A stretch of DNA of 64,000 nt from JACVRX01 sp046726315. GTDB lineage: Bacteria; Actinomycetota; Actinomycetes; Jiangellales; Jiangellaceae. Below the pieces are notes generated by a model, which was given only the letters and a program-made list of their open reading frames with translations, ran no database searches and was not told the DNA's origin. The stretch spans positions 1 through 64,000 of the forward strand of contig JBKPAG010000016.1 of assembly GCA_046726315.1 (NCBI GenBank), written 5' to 3'. Position numbers and translations under genes: made by a program. The number at the start of each line of letters is the position of its first letter. Position 1 is the first letter of the stretch. Positions 52,207 to 60,104 of the stretch are shown here, one piece after another.

Positions 52207-53868
52207 CTACCCAGCCAGTGTGATGCTCAGCAGGTCCGTCGTGCCGAACGGCGTCATCCGGACGTTGTCGACATTGGTGGAGTACCCGGCGACGGTCTTG
52301 CCGTTCCATAGCGGGATGGACGGAAGGTCGTCGGCGAGCATCGCCTCCGCCTCCTGGTACAGCGTGTTGGCTTCGTCGGTCGAGGGTGCCGACGCGGCCT
52401 CGGCCAGCTTGGCATCGAAATCGGGGTTGCTGTAGTCGCCGTCGTTCGAACTGGCGCCGGTGGCAAATATCGGAACCAGGAAGTTCTCAATGGACGGGTA
52501 ATCCATCTGCCAGCCGGTCCGGAACATCCCCTTCATCTCCCGGTTGGTGATCTGGTCCCGGAAGGTGGCGAAGTCGACCACAGGCGTGGCCACACAGTCG
52601 ATGCCGGTGGCATTGCGGATGCTGTTGCAGACCGCCTCGGTCCAGGCCTGGTGGTCGCCGTCGGCGTTGTAGGACAACGTGAGCGTCCCGTCGTACCCAC
52701 CGGCCTTCTCTATCAGTGCCTTGGCGGCCTCTGGGTCGAAGGTGCACCACTCTCCACACGCGCCTTCCTTGTACCCGTCCACGACCGGCGAGACCCAGCC
52801 GGTGGCCGGGGTGCGGGTGCCTTGGAAGATATTCTCGATGATCAGGTCACGGTCGATCGCCTTCGAGAGACCACGACGCAAGTCGATGTTCTGCACCGAC
52901 TCATCTACCCTCGCTGGTGCGAAGGTGATCGTCTGGTTGGTGCCCTCGTCCTGCTCGACGTACCGATCACCCAGGTCGGTCTTGTACTGTGCGCCAGCCA
53001 CGGCGGAGGCCGGGAGCTGGGTCTCCACGTCGACGTTGTTGGCTAGAAGGTCGTTGTACTTGGCGTTCTCGTCAGTGTAGATCTTGAAAGTAACGTCCTT
53101 GACCTTCGGCTTGGGGTCGCCGGCGTAGTCCTCGTAGGCCGTCAGCTGGATGTCAGCGTTCTCGTTGTATTCCACGACGGAAAACGGGCCGGACCCGATC
53201 GGCTTCGCTCCGAACGCGTCTGGGTCGTCGTAGAAGACCTCGGGCAGCGGCGCGAACGCCGTGTAGCCGAGCCGCTGCGGGAACGATGCTTGCGGCGAGG
53301 TCAGCTTGATTGTGAAGGTCTTGTCGTCGACCACGGTCAGCCCGGACATCTCGTCGGCCGTCGCCGAGTCCGGCACATAGGCACCTTCGGCGTCTACCTG
53401 GCCCTGCACGTCCGCGAAGCCTTCGATCGGCTCGAAGAAATACGAGCTCAGGTAGGCGTTCTCCCCGCGGGCGCTGAAGTTCCACGCATCCACAAAGCTC
53501 TGCGCCGTGATGGGCGTCCCGTCGTGGAAGGTCCACCCGTCCTTCAACGTCACCGTCCAGGTGATGTTGTCGTCGGACTCGATCGACTCGGCGATGTCGA
53601 GGTCCGCGGCCGCGGTGTCGGCGTTGTAGCGCACGAGCTTCGAGAAGATTGCGTCCAGCGGGTCGCCACCACAGGTCTCGTTCGTGTTTGCTGGAATCAG
53701 CGGGTTCTGGGGCTGACAGCCGCCGATGACGACTGCGCCGGTAGGGGCGCCTTCCGCGCCGGGGCTTTCGGCCGCGCCGCCGTCCTCGTCACCGCCGCCA
53801 CAGGCGCTCAGTACCAGCGCGAGGCCGGCGGCACCGATGACGGCCCCTTTGCGAGCGAGTACTCGCAT
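52207..53868 (-). CDS. Peptide ABC importer substrate-binding lipoprotein (SBP family 5)
   Basis: 553 residues; ATG 53868 with AGGAGGACATCC just upstream. A lipoprotein signal ends in the lipobox LVLSAC with Cys23 followed by GGGDEDGG. SBP_bac_5 landmarks: LVRYNADTAAADLDIAESIE, WTFHDGTPITAQSFVDAWNF, RRGLSKAIDRDLIIENIF, and FRTGWQMDYPSIENFLVPIF. It captures oligopeptides (or other solutes bound by this family, such as nickel or sugars) outside the membrane. First gene of the operon. Confidence 0.95.
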   Translation of the reverse strand: MRVLARKGAVIGAAGLALVLSACGGGDEDGGAAESPGAEGAPTGAVVIGGCQPQNPLIPANTNETCGGDPLDAIFSKLVRYNADTAAADLDIAESIESDDNITWTVTLKDGWTFHDGTPITAQSFVDAWNFSARGENAYLSSYFFEPIEGFADVQGQVDAEGAYVPDSATADEMSGLTVVDDKTFTIKLTSPQASFPQRLGYTAFAPLPEVFYDDPDAFGAKPIGSGPFSVVEYNENADIQLTAYEDYAGDPKPKVKDVTFKIYTDENAKYNDLLANNVDVETQLPASAVAGAQYKTDLGDRYVEQDEGTNQTITFAPARVDESVQNIDLRRGLSKAIDRDLIIENIFQGTRTPATGWVSPVVDGYKEGACGEWCTFDPEAAKALIEKAGGYDGTLTLSYNADGDHQAWTEAVCNSIRNATGIDCVATPVVDFATFRDQITNREMKGMFRTGWQMDYPSIENFLVPIFATGASSNDGDYSNPDFDAKLAEAASAPSTDEANTLYQEAEAMLADDLPSIPLWNGKTVAGYSTNVDNVRMTPFGTTDLLSITLAG

Positions 53869-54247
53869 GGATGTCCTCCTTGGGTCCGAGTCTGTCCTGG
53901 ACAGTGGGTCCGCGCACGACGCCGGTTGGCGTACGGCGTATTGCCGCCGTCCGGCCGCGGTTCAGCGCGGACGGGTGGTCCGTTCGCCATTCTTAGGTGC
54001 CGGTCGGATGGCCAAGCAAGTCCGCGGCGGGTATCCAGGCAGTCCGCAACCAGACTGTGACCAACCTGCCGATCGCTCGTAACGCTTTACCGCCGATCCG
54101 GCGGCTTCGCGTCACATCTCCACAACGCGCTGGCGAGTGTCCTCGCACATGGTGACGGGCGCACACACCATAGATTGAGATCTGGATTGCGAGACGCGGG
54201 CATGTCACGCTGCGCCCTGACAAAGCATGTGCGCTGGAGGAGGCGGA
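53869..54247. other. Divergent intergenic region of about 380 bases
   Basis: Lies between the importer operon (leftward) and the gene at 54248 (rightward). Short frames on either strand have no protein-like composition. Promoters for both operons must lie here, but no convincing -35/-10 pair or operator palindrome was found by eye. Nothing else seen. Confidence 0.5.
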
Positions 54248-54535
54248 ATGGTCGGGAACGACATCCGGGCGGAGGTCGAGGCGGCGCTGGTAAAGCTGGA
54301 CCGGGCCGTTGCGGCGCTGCGCGACGAATATGGGATGACCCTCGGGGCCCGCAGGCTGACGTCCGACGTGCGCCGGCTCGCAGACGATCTGGAGGAGTTG
54401 GGCGACCCCGCCCCCGGCCATCATGCGTCCCGGCAGGCCGAGCTGGAAGAGATCCCCGACGCGCCGTACGACCCGAGTATGTGGGCCGACGCCGAGGACG
54501 AGGGGTTCGGTGCACCGGACCGGCACGCACCATGA
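54248..54535 (+). CDS. Small acidic helical protein of unknown function, coupled to PCD
   Basis: ATG 54248 follows GGAGGAGG, so the earlier in-frame ATG at 54227 is rejected; 95 residues. The first 65 residues look like a helical hairpin (DIRAEVEAALVKLDRAVAAL, LTSDVRRLADDLEELGD); the tail is acidic with DAPYDPSMWADAEDEGFG. No family recognised. Its stop overlaps the next gene as ATGA, so it is made with the pterin dehydratase and may assist it or a pterin-dependent enzyme. Confidence 0.78.
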   Translation: MVGNDIRAEVEAALVKLDRAVAALRDEYGMTLGARRLTSDVRRLADDLEELGDPAPGHHASRQAELEEIPDAPYDPSMWADAEDEGFGAPDRHAP

Positions 54536-54828
54536 CTTTGCTCGGCGACGACGGGGTTCGCACCGCCCTTGCTGACTTGCCCGGCTGGAGTGGTGACGGT
54601 CAGGCAATTTCGCGAACGGTCACCGCGCCAGACTTCCTCACCGGTATCAGGCTGGTCGACGACGTGGCCTTGGTGGCGGAGACAATGGACCACCACCCAG
54701 ACATCGACATCAGATGGCGGACCGTGACCTTTGCGCTCTCCACCCATTCGGCCGGCGGAGTCACCGCTGCAGACATCGAGCTCGCGCGCGGCATCGATGA
54801 AGTGGCAGAACGCCACGGCGCGGCCTAG
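54532..54828 (+). CDS. Pterin-4a-carbinolamine dehydratase
   Basis: 98 residues; ATG 54532 overlaps the previous stop. PCD/DCoH fold with the active-site His cluster in VAETMDHHPDIDIRWRTVTF (H-H-P) and a later STHSAGGVTAADIELARGID. It dehydrates 4a-hydroxytetrahydropterin formed by aromatic amino acid hydroxylases, or acts with molybdopterin or folate enzymes. No hydroxylase gene is in the window. Confidence 0.93.
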   Translation: MTLLGDDGVRTALADLPGWSGDGQAISRTVTAPDFLTGIRLVDDVALVAETMDHHPDIDIRWRTVTFALSTHSAGGVTAADIELARGIDEVAERHGAA

Positions 54829-54918
54829 TTACGCGCGTAGGGACCGCCGCGGCCGTCGACCGGCTGTATGGTTTGTCCTCGAACGGGGAGTGGTTACTCG
54901 GGTTCCTCAGGAGGCTCC

Positions 54919-54990
54919 GTGAACACTCGCACGATCGCGATTCTGGCGCTCATCCTGGTCGTCATTGTCATCCTCATCTGGGTGCTCTAA
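54919..54990 (+). CDS. 23-residue single-helix membrane peptide
   Basis: GTG 54919 follows a very good CAGGAGG at four bases; the frame encodes a basic start (MNTRTIA) and a helix of Ile, Leu and Val (ILALILVVIVILIWVL), then TAA. Composition and ribosome site argue for a real microprotein inserting in the membrane. It is far below normal gene-caller limits. Function unknown; could modulate a transporter or act as a leader-like or toxin-like peptide, though no antisense partner is visible. Confidence 0.65.
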   Translation: MNTRTIAILALILVVIVILIWVL

Positions 54991-55056
54991 CCGCCGGCAG
55001 AGCCGACGCTGGGGGCTGTCCGATATCAGTTCGGCAGCCATCGATACGGTCCTGTC

Positions 55057-55470
55057 GTGGAACTGGTCCGGAGGTTTCCCAAGGGTCACGCGATTCCACA
55101 GCCGAAGGTTCCCTGGTACGAGGCCGTGGTCGCGTACGTCATTCTGGTGCCGGCAGTGCTCAGCTGGTTCGTCGGTGCGGCATTGCTGGTGAGTTATTGG
55201 AGCTGTTCAGAAAACTCGACGGGGGTATGCACCAGCGCCGACCTGCTCCGGTCCAGCACCGGCTCTTACACCGGGATCGTGTTGACGGCGGCGTTCTCGT
55301 ACCTCGTCGCGGTCTGCTGTGCGGTCGCCGTCCAGCTCACCGTCCGCAAGCTGCATTTCCTCCTGGTCTGGGGAATTGCGCTGATCTGCGTGGCAGCGAG
55401 CTGGTACGCGTACGGCGTGCTGTCCGGTTTGTACCGGACGCCGTGGGGACACCTGATTCCGTTGACCTGA
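55057..55470 (+). CDS. Three-helix membrane protein, function unknown
   Basis: 137 residues from GTG 55057. Hydrophobic helices: YEAVVAYVILVPAVLSWFVG running into AALLVSYW, then IVLTAAFSYLVAVCCAVAVQ and LLVWGIALICVAASWYAYGV. A Cys pair in the loop (SCSENSTGVC) may form an outer disulfide. No named family recognised. It follows the membrane micro-peptide by 66 bases and precedes the isomerase gene by 12 bases. Confidence 0.75.
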   Translation: MELVRRFPKGHAIPQPKVPWYEAVVAYVILVPAVLSWFVGAALLVSYWSCSENSTGVCTSADLLRSSTGSYTGIVLTAAFSYLVAVCCAVAVQLTVRKLHFLLVWGIALICVAASWYAYGVLSGLYRTPWGHLIPLT

Positions 55471-55482
55471 CGGCTGAGCGAC

Positions 55483-56313
55483 ATGTCCTGGCTAACTGAA
55501 ACCCAACCACTGGTGATCAGCTCCTACACGCTCGGCACGGAGGTGTCCTTCGAGGAGCGCGCGCGGGTCGCGGCCGAGGCGGGATTCGCCGGCATCGGAC
55601 TACGTGCGGAGAACTACTGGGACGCCCTGGCCGCAGGGTTGGACGATGCCGCAATGAAGGCCGTCCTCGACCGACATGGCATCTCCGTGATGGAAGTCGA
55701 GTACCTCACCGGGTGGGGCACCGAGCAGGACCGCGACAGTGCTCAACAGGAGAAGGAACGGACCGTCTATCACATGGCCCGGACCTTCGGCGTCGGACAC
55801 GTCAACGCGGGCATGCTCGAGAAGCTCCCCGTCGAGGTCCTGACCGACGCGTTCGCCGACCTGTGCCGCCGAGCCGGCGAGTTGGTCGTCGGCTTGGAGT
55901 TCATGCCGTACAGCGGTGTGCCGGACATCGGTACCGCCTGGGCCGTGGTCAGCGCGGCAGGCCAATCCAACGGCGCGCTGATCATGGATGGTTGGCACTG
56001 GAGCCGGGCCGGGATGACGCCCGCCGATCTCGATCCCGTCCCGGCTGACAGAGTCGTTTCGATCCAGCTCTGCGACGTCCGCGCGGAGCCGATGGATGCC
56101 CTGCGTGCAGAGTCCCTGGGTCATCGGCTGCCACCCGGCAAGGGATTCGGGGACGTGCTCGGCATGGTCAAGGCGCTGGCGGCCAGGGACGTTGCACCCA
56201 GAGTGATCACCCTCGAGGTCATATCGAACGACCTGGTCGGCCGCGGGCTGGATGTCGCAGCCGCCGCCAGCTACTCGGCAGCGCGCGAATTGCTTGCCCA
56301 GGCGAGGGCATGA
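55483..56313 (+). CDS. Sugar phosphate isomerase/epimerase-like TIM-barrel protein
   Basis: 276 residues. AP endonuclease 2-type barrel: LVISSYTLGTEVSFEERARV, GFAGIGLRAENYWDAL, ISVMEVEYLTGWGTE with the metal Glu, LVVGLEFMPYSGVPDIGTAW (second Glu), LIMDGWHWSRAGMT with the metal Asp and His, VVSIQLCDVRAEPMD, and VITLEVISNDLVGRG. All four expected metal ligands seem present. Substrate unknown (sugar, inositol or another polyol, or a ring-opened steroid intermediate). Overlaps the flavoprotein gene by 4 bases (ATGA). Confidence 0.88.
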   Translation: MSWLTETQPLVISSYTLGTEVSFEERARVAAEAGFAGIGLRAENYWDALAAGLDDAAMKAVLDRHGISVMEVEYLTGWGTEQDRDSAQQEKERTVYHMARTFGVGHVNAGMLEKLPVEVLTDAFADLCRRAGELVVGLEFMPYSGVPDIGTAWAVVSAAGQSNGALIMDGWHWSRAGMTPADLDPVPADRVVSIQLCDVRAEPMDALRAESLGHRLPPGKGFGDVLGMVKALAARDVAPRVITLEVISNDLVGRGLDVAAAASYSAARELLAQARA

Positions 56314-58067
56314 CCATGCCGGTCACGTCGCCTGCCCGAGCCGTCGACTGTGACCTACTGGTGGTCGGGAGCGGCGCCGCCGGCCTGTCCGGTGCTGTCA
56401 CCGCGGCATACCACGGGCTCACGGTGATCGTCGCAGAGAAGGCGGCAGTGCTCGGGGGCGCGACCGCATTGTCCGGTGGCTGGATGTGGGTGCCGCTGAA
56501 CCCGCTCTCGCAGGCCGATGGGATCGTCGAGGACGTCGACCAGCCGCGCACCTACCTCAGGCATGCTCTAGGTGAGAAATACGACGCGCCTCGCGTCGAC
56601 GCTCTGCTGGAGAACGGCCGGCACATGGTGGCGTTCTTCGAGAAGCACACCTCGCTGCAGTTCGTGTCCGGCACCTGGATCGCCGACATCCAGGGTCATC
56701 TACCCGGCGCCGGCACCGGCGGGCGGTCCGTCGGTCCCAAGCCGATCAATGCCCGCCGGATTCGCAGGGAACTCCGCGACATGTTGCGCCCGCAGCTCTA
56801 CGAGACGTCGTTCCTCGGCATGGGCATCATGGCCGGGCCGGATCTGCAGGCTTTCCTGCACGCCACCTCGTCGGTCCGCGGGTTCGTCCACGCGAGCAGG
56901 CGCGTCGGTCTTCATGTCATTGATCTGGTGACCAACCGGCGTGGCATGCAGTTGGTCAACGGTCCGGCCCTTGTCGCGCGGCTGGTGAAGTCTGCGGACG
57001 ATCTTGGGGTGATGCTGTGGGTTCGCTCACCCGCGACCGGGCTGCTCACCGATAGCGGCGCGGTGACCGGCGCCGTCGTCTCCACGCCGGACGGGGTCGT
57101 AACGGTCCACGCCCGCCGCGGTGTCTTGCTCGCGGCCGGTGGTTTCCCGCACGACGTCGACCGCCGGTGTGAGCTCTTCCCGCACGGCACCGGCGAAGAG
57201 CACTGGACGGTGGCCCCACCGGAGACCACCGGCGACGGACTACGGCTGGGTGAATCCGTCGGCGGACACGTCGACACCGAACTCGCCTCGCCGGTCGCCT
57301 GGTGTCCGGTGTCGCTGGTGCCCTACCGGAACGGACGGATCGGGACCTACCCGCACATCGTCGACCGCGGCAAGCCAGGGCTGATCGCCGTGCTCGCGGA
57401 CGGCAAGCGCTTCGTCAACGAGGCGGACGGCTATTACCAATTTGTCGACGCGATGATCAAAGCGGTGCCGGAGAACCAGGAAGTGGCGTCCTGGCTGATC
57501 TGCGACCACGCTTTCCAGCGTCGTTACCCGTTCGGAATGACAAAGCCGTTTCCTGTCCCGGTATTGCCGTACCTCAGGTCCGGCTACCTGAAACGGGGCG
57601 AGACGCTGGACGAGCTGGCCGGCATGTGCGGGATCGACCCTGCCGAGCTGAAGCACACAATCGACGTGTTCAACGAGCACGCCCGCAGGGGGCTGGATCC
57701 TGCCTTCGGTCGCGGCAGCACGCCTTTCAACCGCGGCTCTGGCGACCCCGATCACGAGCCCAACCCCTCGCTCGCTCCGATCGAGAAGCCGCCGTTTTAT
57801 GCGATCAAGGTCCTGCCTGGGAGTTTCGGCACTTTCGCCGGGCTGAAGACCGACCCGCTGTCCCGGGTGCTGAACACCGACGGCCGGCCGATTCCAGGCC
57901 TCTACGCCGCGGGCAGCGACCAGGCCAACGTCATGGGCGGGCACTACCCCTCGGGCGGCATCAACATCGGCCCGGCGATGACCTTCGGGTATGTCGCTGC
58001 ACGCCACCTGGCCGGGGTGACGGAGTACGAGAACGTCGTCCCTGTGCCGCTCAACGATGGCAACTGA
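56310..58067 (+). CDS. FAD-dependent oxidoreductase, KstD/fumarate-reductase flavoprotein family
   Basis: 585 residues; ATG 56310. Dinucleotide motif DLLVVGSGAAGLSGAVTAAY, then GLTVIVAEKAAVLGGATALS and GGWMWVP; the C-terminal FAD site YAAGSDQANVMGGHYPSGGI and NIGPAMTFGYVAARHLAG are typical of 3-ketosteroid delta-1-dehydrogenases and their relatives. In KstD the catalytic Tyr pair sits mid-protein; here ADGYYQFVDAMIKA may supply Tyr, but the active site cannot be assigned. Coupling to a TIM-barrel isomerase rather than other kst genes suggests a different cyclic ketone substrate. Confidence 0.9.
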   Translation: MTMPVTSPARAVDCDLLVVGSGAAGLSGAVTAAYHGLTVIVAEKAAVLGGATALSGGWMWVPLNPLSQADGIVEDVDQPRTYLRHALGEKYDAPRVDALLENGRHMVAFFEKHTSLQFVSGTWIADIQGHLPGAGTGGRSVGPKPINARRIRRELRDMLRPQLYETSFLGMGIMAGPDLQAFLHATSSVRGFVHASRRVGLHVIDLVTNRRGMQLVNGPALVARLVKSADDLGVMLWVRSPATGLLTDSGAVTGAVVSTPDGVVTVHARRGVLLAAGGFPHDVDRRCELFPHGTGEEHWTVAPPETTGDGLRLGESVGGHVDTELASPVAWCPVSLVPYRNGRIGTYPHIVDRGKPGLIAVLADGKRFVNEADGYYQFVDAMIKAVPENQEVASWLICDHAFQRRYPFGMTKPFPVPVLPYLRSGYLKRGETLDELAGMCGIDPAELKHTIDVFNEHARRGLDPAFGRGSTPFNRGSGDPDHEPNPSLAPIEKPPFYAIKVLPGSFGTFAGLKTDPLSRVLNTDGRPIPGLYAAGSDQANVMGGHYPSGGINIGPAMTFGYVAARHLAGVTEYENVVPVPLNDGN

Positions 58068-58077
58068 TCGGCGCGGT

Positions 58078-58258
58078 GATCGTTGTGGAGTTTGCGGCGT
58101 CGCACAATGATCGTTGTGCTTTTGGGGCACCCTTGCACTGATCGTTGTGCCTTTGCGGCGTCCGCCCAGTGATCGTTGTGGAATATGCTGCGCCATAGCG
58201 CCGCATATCGCACGTCGATCATTTCATCTGCGCCGCAAACCTCACATGGATCATGGTT
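58078..58258. repeat. 31-bp tandem repeat array with inverted copies
   Basis: GATCGTTGTG begins at exactly 58078, 58109, 58140 and 58171, a constant 31-base period. The units share a degenerate tail near TTTGCGGCG. Between 58200 and 58258 two units read on the opposite strand (GATCCATGTGAGGTTTGCGG and GATCGACGTGCGATATGCGG), also about 31 to 32 apart, so the array folds back on itself. It fills the space between the flavoprotein stop and the next gene; there is no other gene in 58068-58363. Confidence 0.85.
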
Positions 58259-58363
58259 GCGGACCCAAGTCAGGCTGGATGGTGCGTGGCGTTCCTCCGT
58301 CCACAGCCAGCAGCAGCCGTTTGCGTTATACACAGGTGGGCAACTAGCGGGTTCCCCGCGCCG

Positions 58364-59326
58364 ATGATGCGCATCCAGGCTGCGGGCATGCAGATGCCGA
58401 TCGATCTGTTGGTCTTGGCCCGGGCGCAGGATCGTCTGGTCACTCGCCGCCAAGTACTTGCGGCTGGGATGACCGTGGACGCGCTTCGCCACGCTCTCGG
58501 CCGTGGGAATCGATGGCAGCGTGTCCTCTCCGCTGTCTACGCAACCTTCACCGGACCGTTGCGAGAGCGACACCTCGTCCGTGCCGCGTTGCTCTACGCC
58601 GGTGAGGACTCGATGGTGACTGGTCAGGTCGCGTGCCGGGCATATGGCCTTCGTTACGTGCCGGTGGCCAGTCGTCCCGAAATTCTGGTGCCTGAGCATG
58701 TGCATCGAGCGCCGATTGCGATTGCGAAGATCCGCCGCACGCGGTACCTGCAGTCGCCGCGTGTGATCCGCTCGTTTCCGTGTGCTCCACCGGAGCGCGC
58801 TGCCCTTGACGCCTGCCGGGATGAACGCGCCCTTCGCCCAGTGCGGGCGCTGCTCTGTGAGGTGGTTCAGCGTGGGCTGACGGTTCCTGATGACCTGGTC
58901 GCAGCGCTGGCGCAGGGTCCGTCGGCCGGCAGCGCCCTGTCCCGGCGGGCGTTGGCCGATGTGGTAGCCGGTTGTCGCTCGGCGCCGGAGTGCGACGTGC
59001 GTGATCTGGTGTCGATGAGCACCGTCCTCGAGGAACCGTCGTGGAACCAGCCATTGCCGGATCCGAATGGTTCCGACTTGCGCCCTGACGCGTGTTGGAA
59101 ACGGGCCCGCCTGGTCTTAGAGGTCGACTCCAACGAGTGGCACAGGCTAGGCGACAGTGTCGAGGTGACAGAACGGCGGCGGGCCCGCTATGCCGCGCTC
59201 GGCTGGACGGTCTTGCCGGTGTCGCCGCGGCGGATCCGTGAAGAGCCCGCGGCCGTGCTCGCCGAAATCGAGGCTGCGTTTCTGGCCGGCATTGCTCGGA
59301 ACAGCGGCGAGCTGAAGATGTTGTAA
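58364..59326 (+). CDS. AbiEi-type winged-helix plus DUF559/Vsr-like nuclease domain protein
   Basis: About 320 residues; starts at 58364, 58367, 58388 and 58394 are all possible and no clear ribosome site decides. N-terminal winged helix: ARAQDRLVTRRQVLAAGMTV followed by RHALGRGNRWQRVLSAVYAT, the usual opening of the AbiEi-antitoxin-like group. C-terminal PD-(D/E)XK-like DUF559 fold: LRPDACWKRARLVLEVDSNE, WHRLGDSVEVTERRRARYAA, LGWTVLPVSPRRI. Such genes occur as scattered singletons in actinobacteria with no known role; no AbiEii toxin is beside it. Its last dozen codons (ARNSGELKML) are antisense to conserved hydrolase sequence. Confidence 0.82.
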   Translation: MMRIQAAGMQMPIDLLVLARAQDRLVTRRQVLAAGMTVDALRHALGRGNRWQRVLSAVYATFTGPLRERHLVRAALLYAGEDSMVTGQVACRAYGLRYVPVASRPEILVPEHVHRAPIAIAKIRRTRYLQSPRVIRSFPCAPPERAALDACRDERALRPVRALLCEVVQRGLTVPDDLVAALAQGPSAGSALSRRALADVVAGCRSAPECDVRDLVSMSTVLEEPSWNQPLPDPNGSDLRPDACWKRARLVLEVDSNEWHRLGDSVEVTERRRARYAALGWTVLPVSPRRIREEPAAVLAEIEAAFLAGIARNSGELKML

Positions 59327-59331
59327 TGAAG

Positions 59332-60104
59332 GAGACCGGGCAGGATCGCCAGCGCGTGACCCCCTTCGGCCGGCCCTCGCCCATCCAGCCGCCGTCGCGG
59401 AGGCCGCCGTCGAGCAGCGTGAATACCTCGACGTAGTGGCTCGGCGGCGCCATGTCGGCATCGGCAGCAACGATCAGGGTCGGCACCTGGAGACTGCGAA
59501 CCTCCTCGGTGAAGTCGAAGTCCTCCGACATCGCCTTGCCGATCTTGTCCAGCAGCCGGGGGAAATCTTCGGGCCGCGGCGCGACCCGCTGGTAGAGCTG
59601 GTACATCGGCGTATCCGTCATGAACTCGGCGGCGGCCGCGCTCACCTGGGCCTGCTGCGCGCGCATCTCCGGATAAACCCCGTCCGGCCGGATGTGCGCC
59701 GACACCACGACCAGTCGGTGGACCTTGGCTGGGTATTTCGCCGCTGCGTGCAGCGCCACCCCACCGCCGAGCGAGTAACCCACCAGGTCCGGCTGGTCGA
59801 GCCCGAGGTGGGCGGTGAGTGCCGCGATGTCATCGGCCATCAGCCGCACGTCAATCGGTCGATCGATGTCTGCGGTGCGGCCGTGCCCCTGCAGGTCGAC
59901 GGCGATGACCTGGTGGCGCTCCGCCAGTGCCGGAATGACCGGCCCGAACATTTCACCCGACTCAAGCCCGCCGTGCAGCAGGATCAGCGGCCGACCGGCC
60001 CCGTACGTCTCGAAGTACAGGTTGACGCCGTTCACCTCGGCATACTGGCCGGCGCGCCCATCGCGTCGGTTGTCCAATCGGTGGCTGTCACGGTGACACT
60101 CCTC
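59332..60104 (-). pseudogene. Alpha/beta hydrolase, frameshifted near both ends
   Basis: The main frame holds VNGVNLYFETYGAGRPLILL, H-G-G-L oxyanion loop, the nucleophile elbow GYSLGGGVALH and LIVAADADMAPPSHYVEVF. Near 59376, in a run of five G, the expected HALAILPGLLHYNIFSSPLF lies one frame over; one extra G would restore it. At the 5' end the ribosome site and GTG 60104 lead into VTATDWTTDAMGAPAS in a frame that stops, while QYAEVNGVNL is in the main frame; one extra base would join them. Otherwise an internal GTG or TTG start must be used. The 5' end overlaps ychF; the 3' end overlaps the AbiEi/DUF559 gene. Confidence 0.75.

Noticed and set aside
58078..58190. Possible CRISPR array from four regularly spaced repeats
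   Set aside because: Only 10 bases are identical, the spacer parts are themselves related, and no cas gene is near.
58388..59326. Type IV toxin-antitoxin pair AbiEi/AbiEii
   Set aside because: Only the AbiEi-like winged helix is present, fused to a DUF559-type domain; no nucleotidyltransferase toxin gene is next to it.
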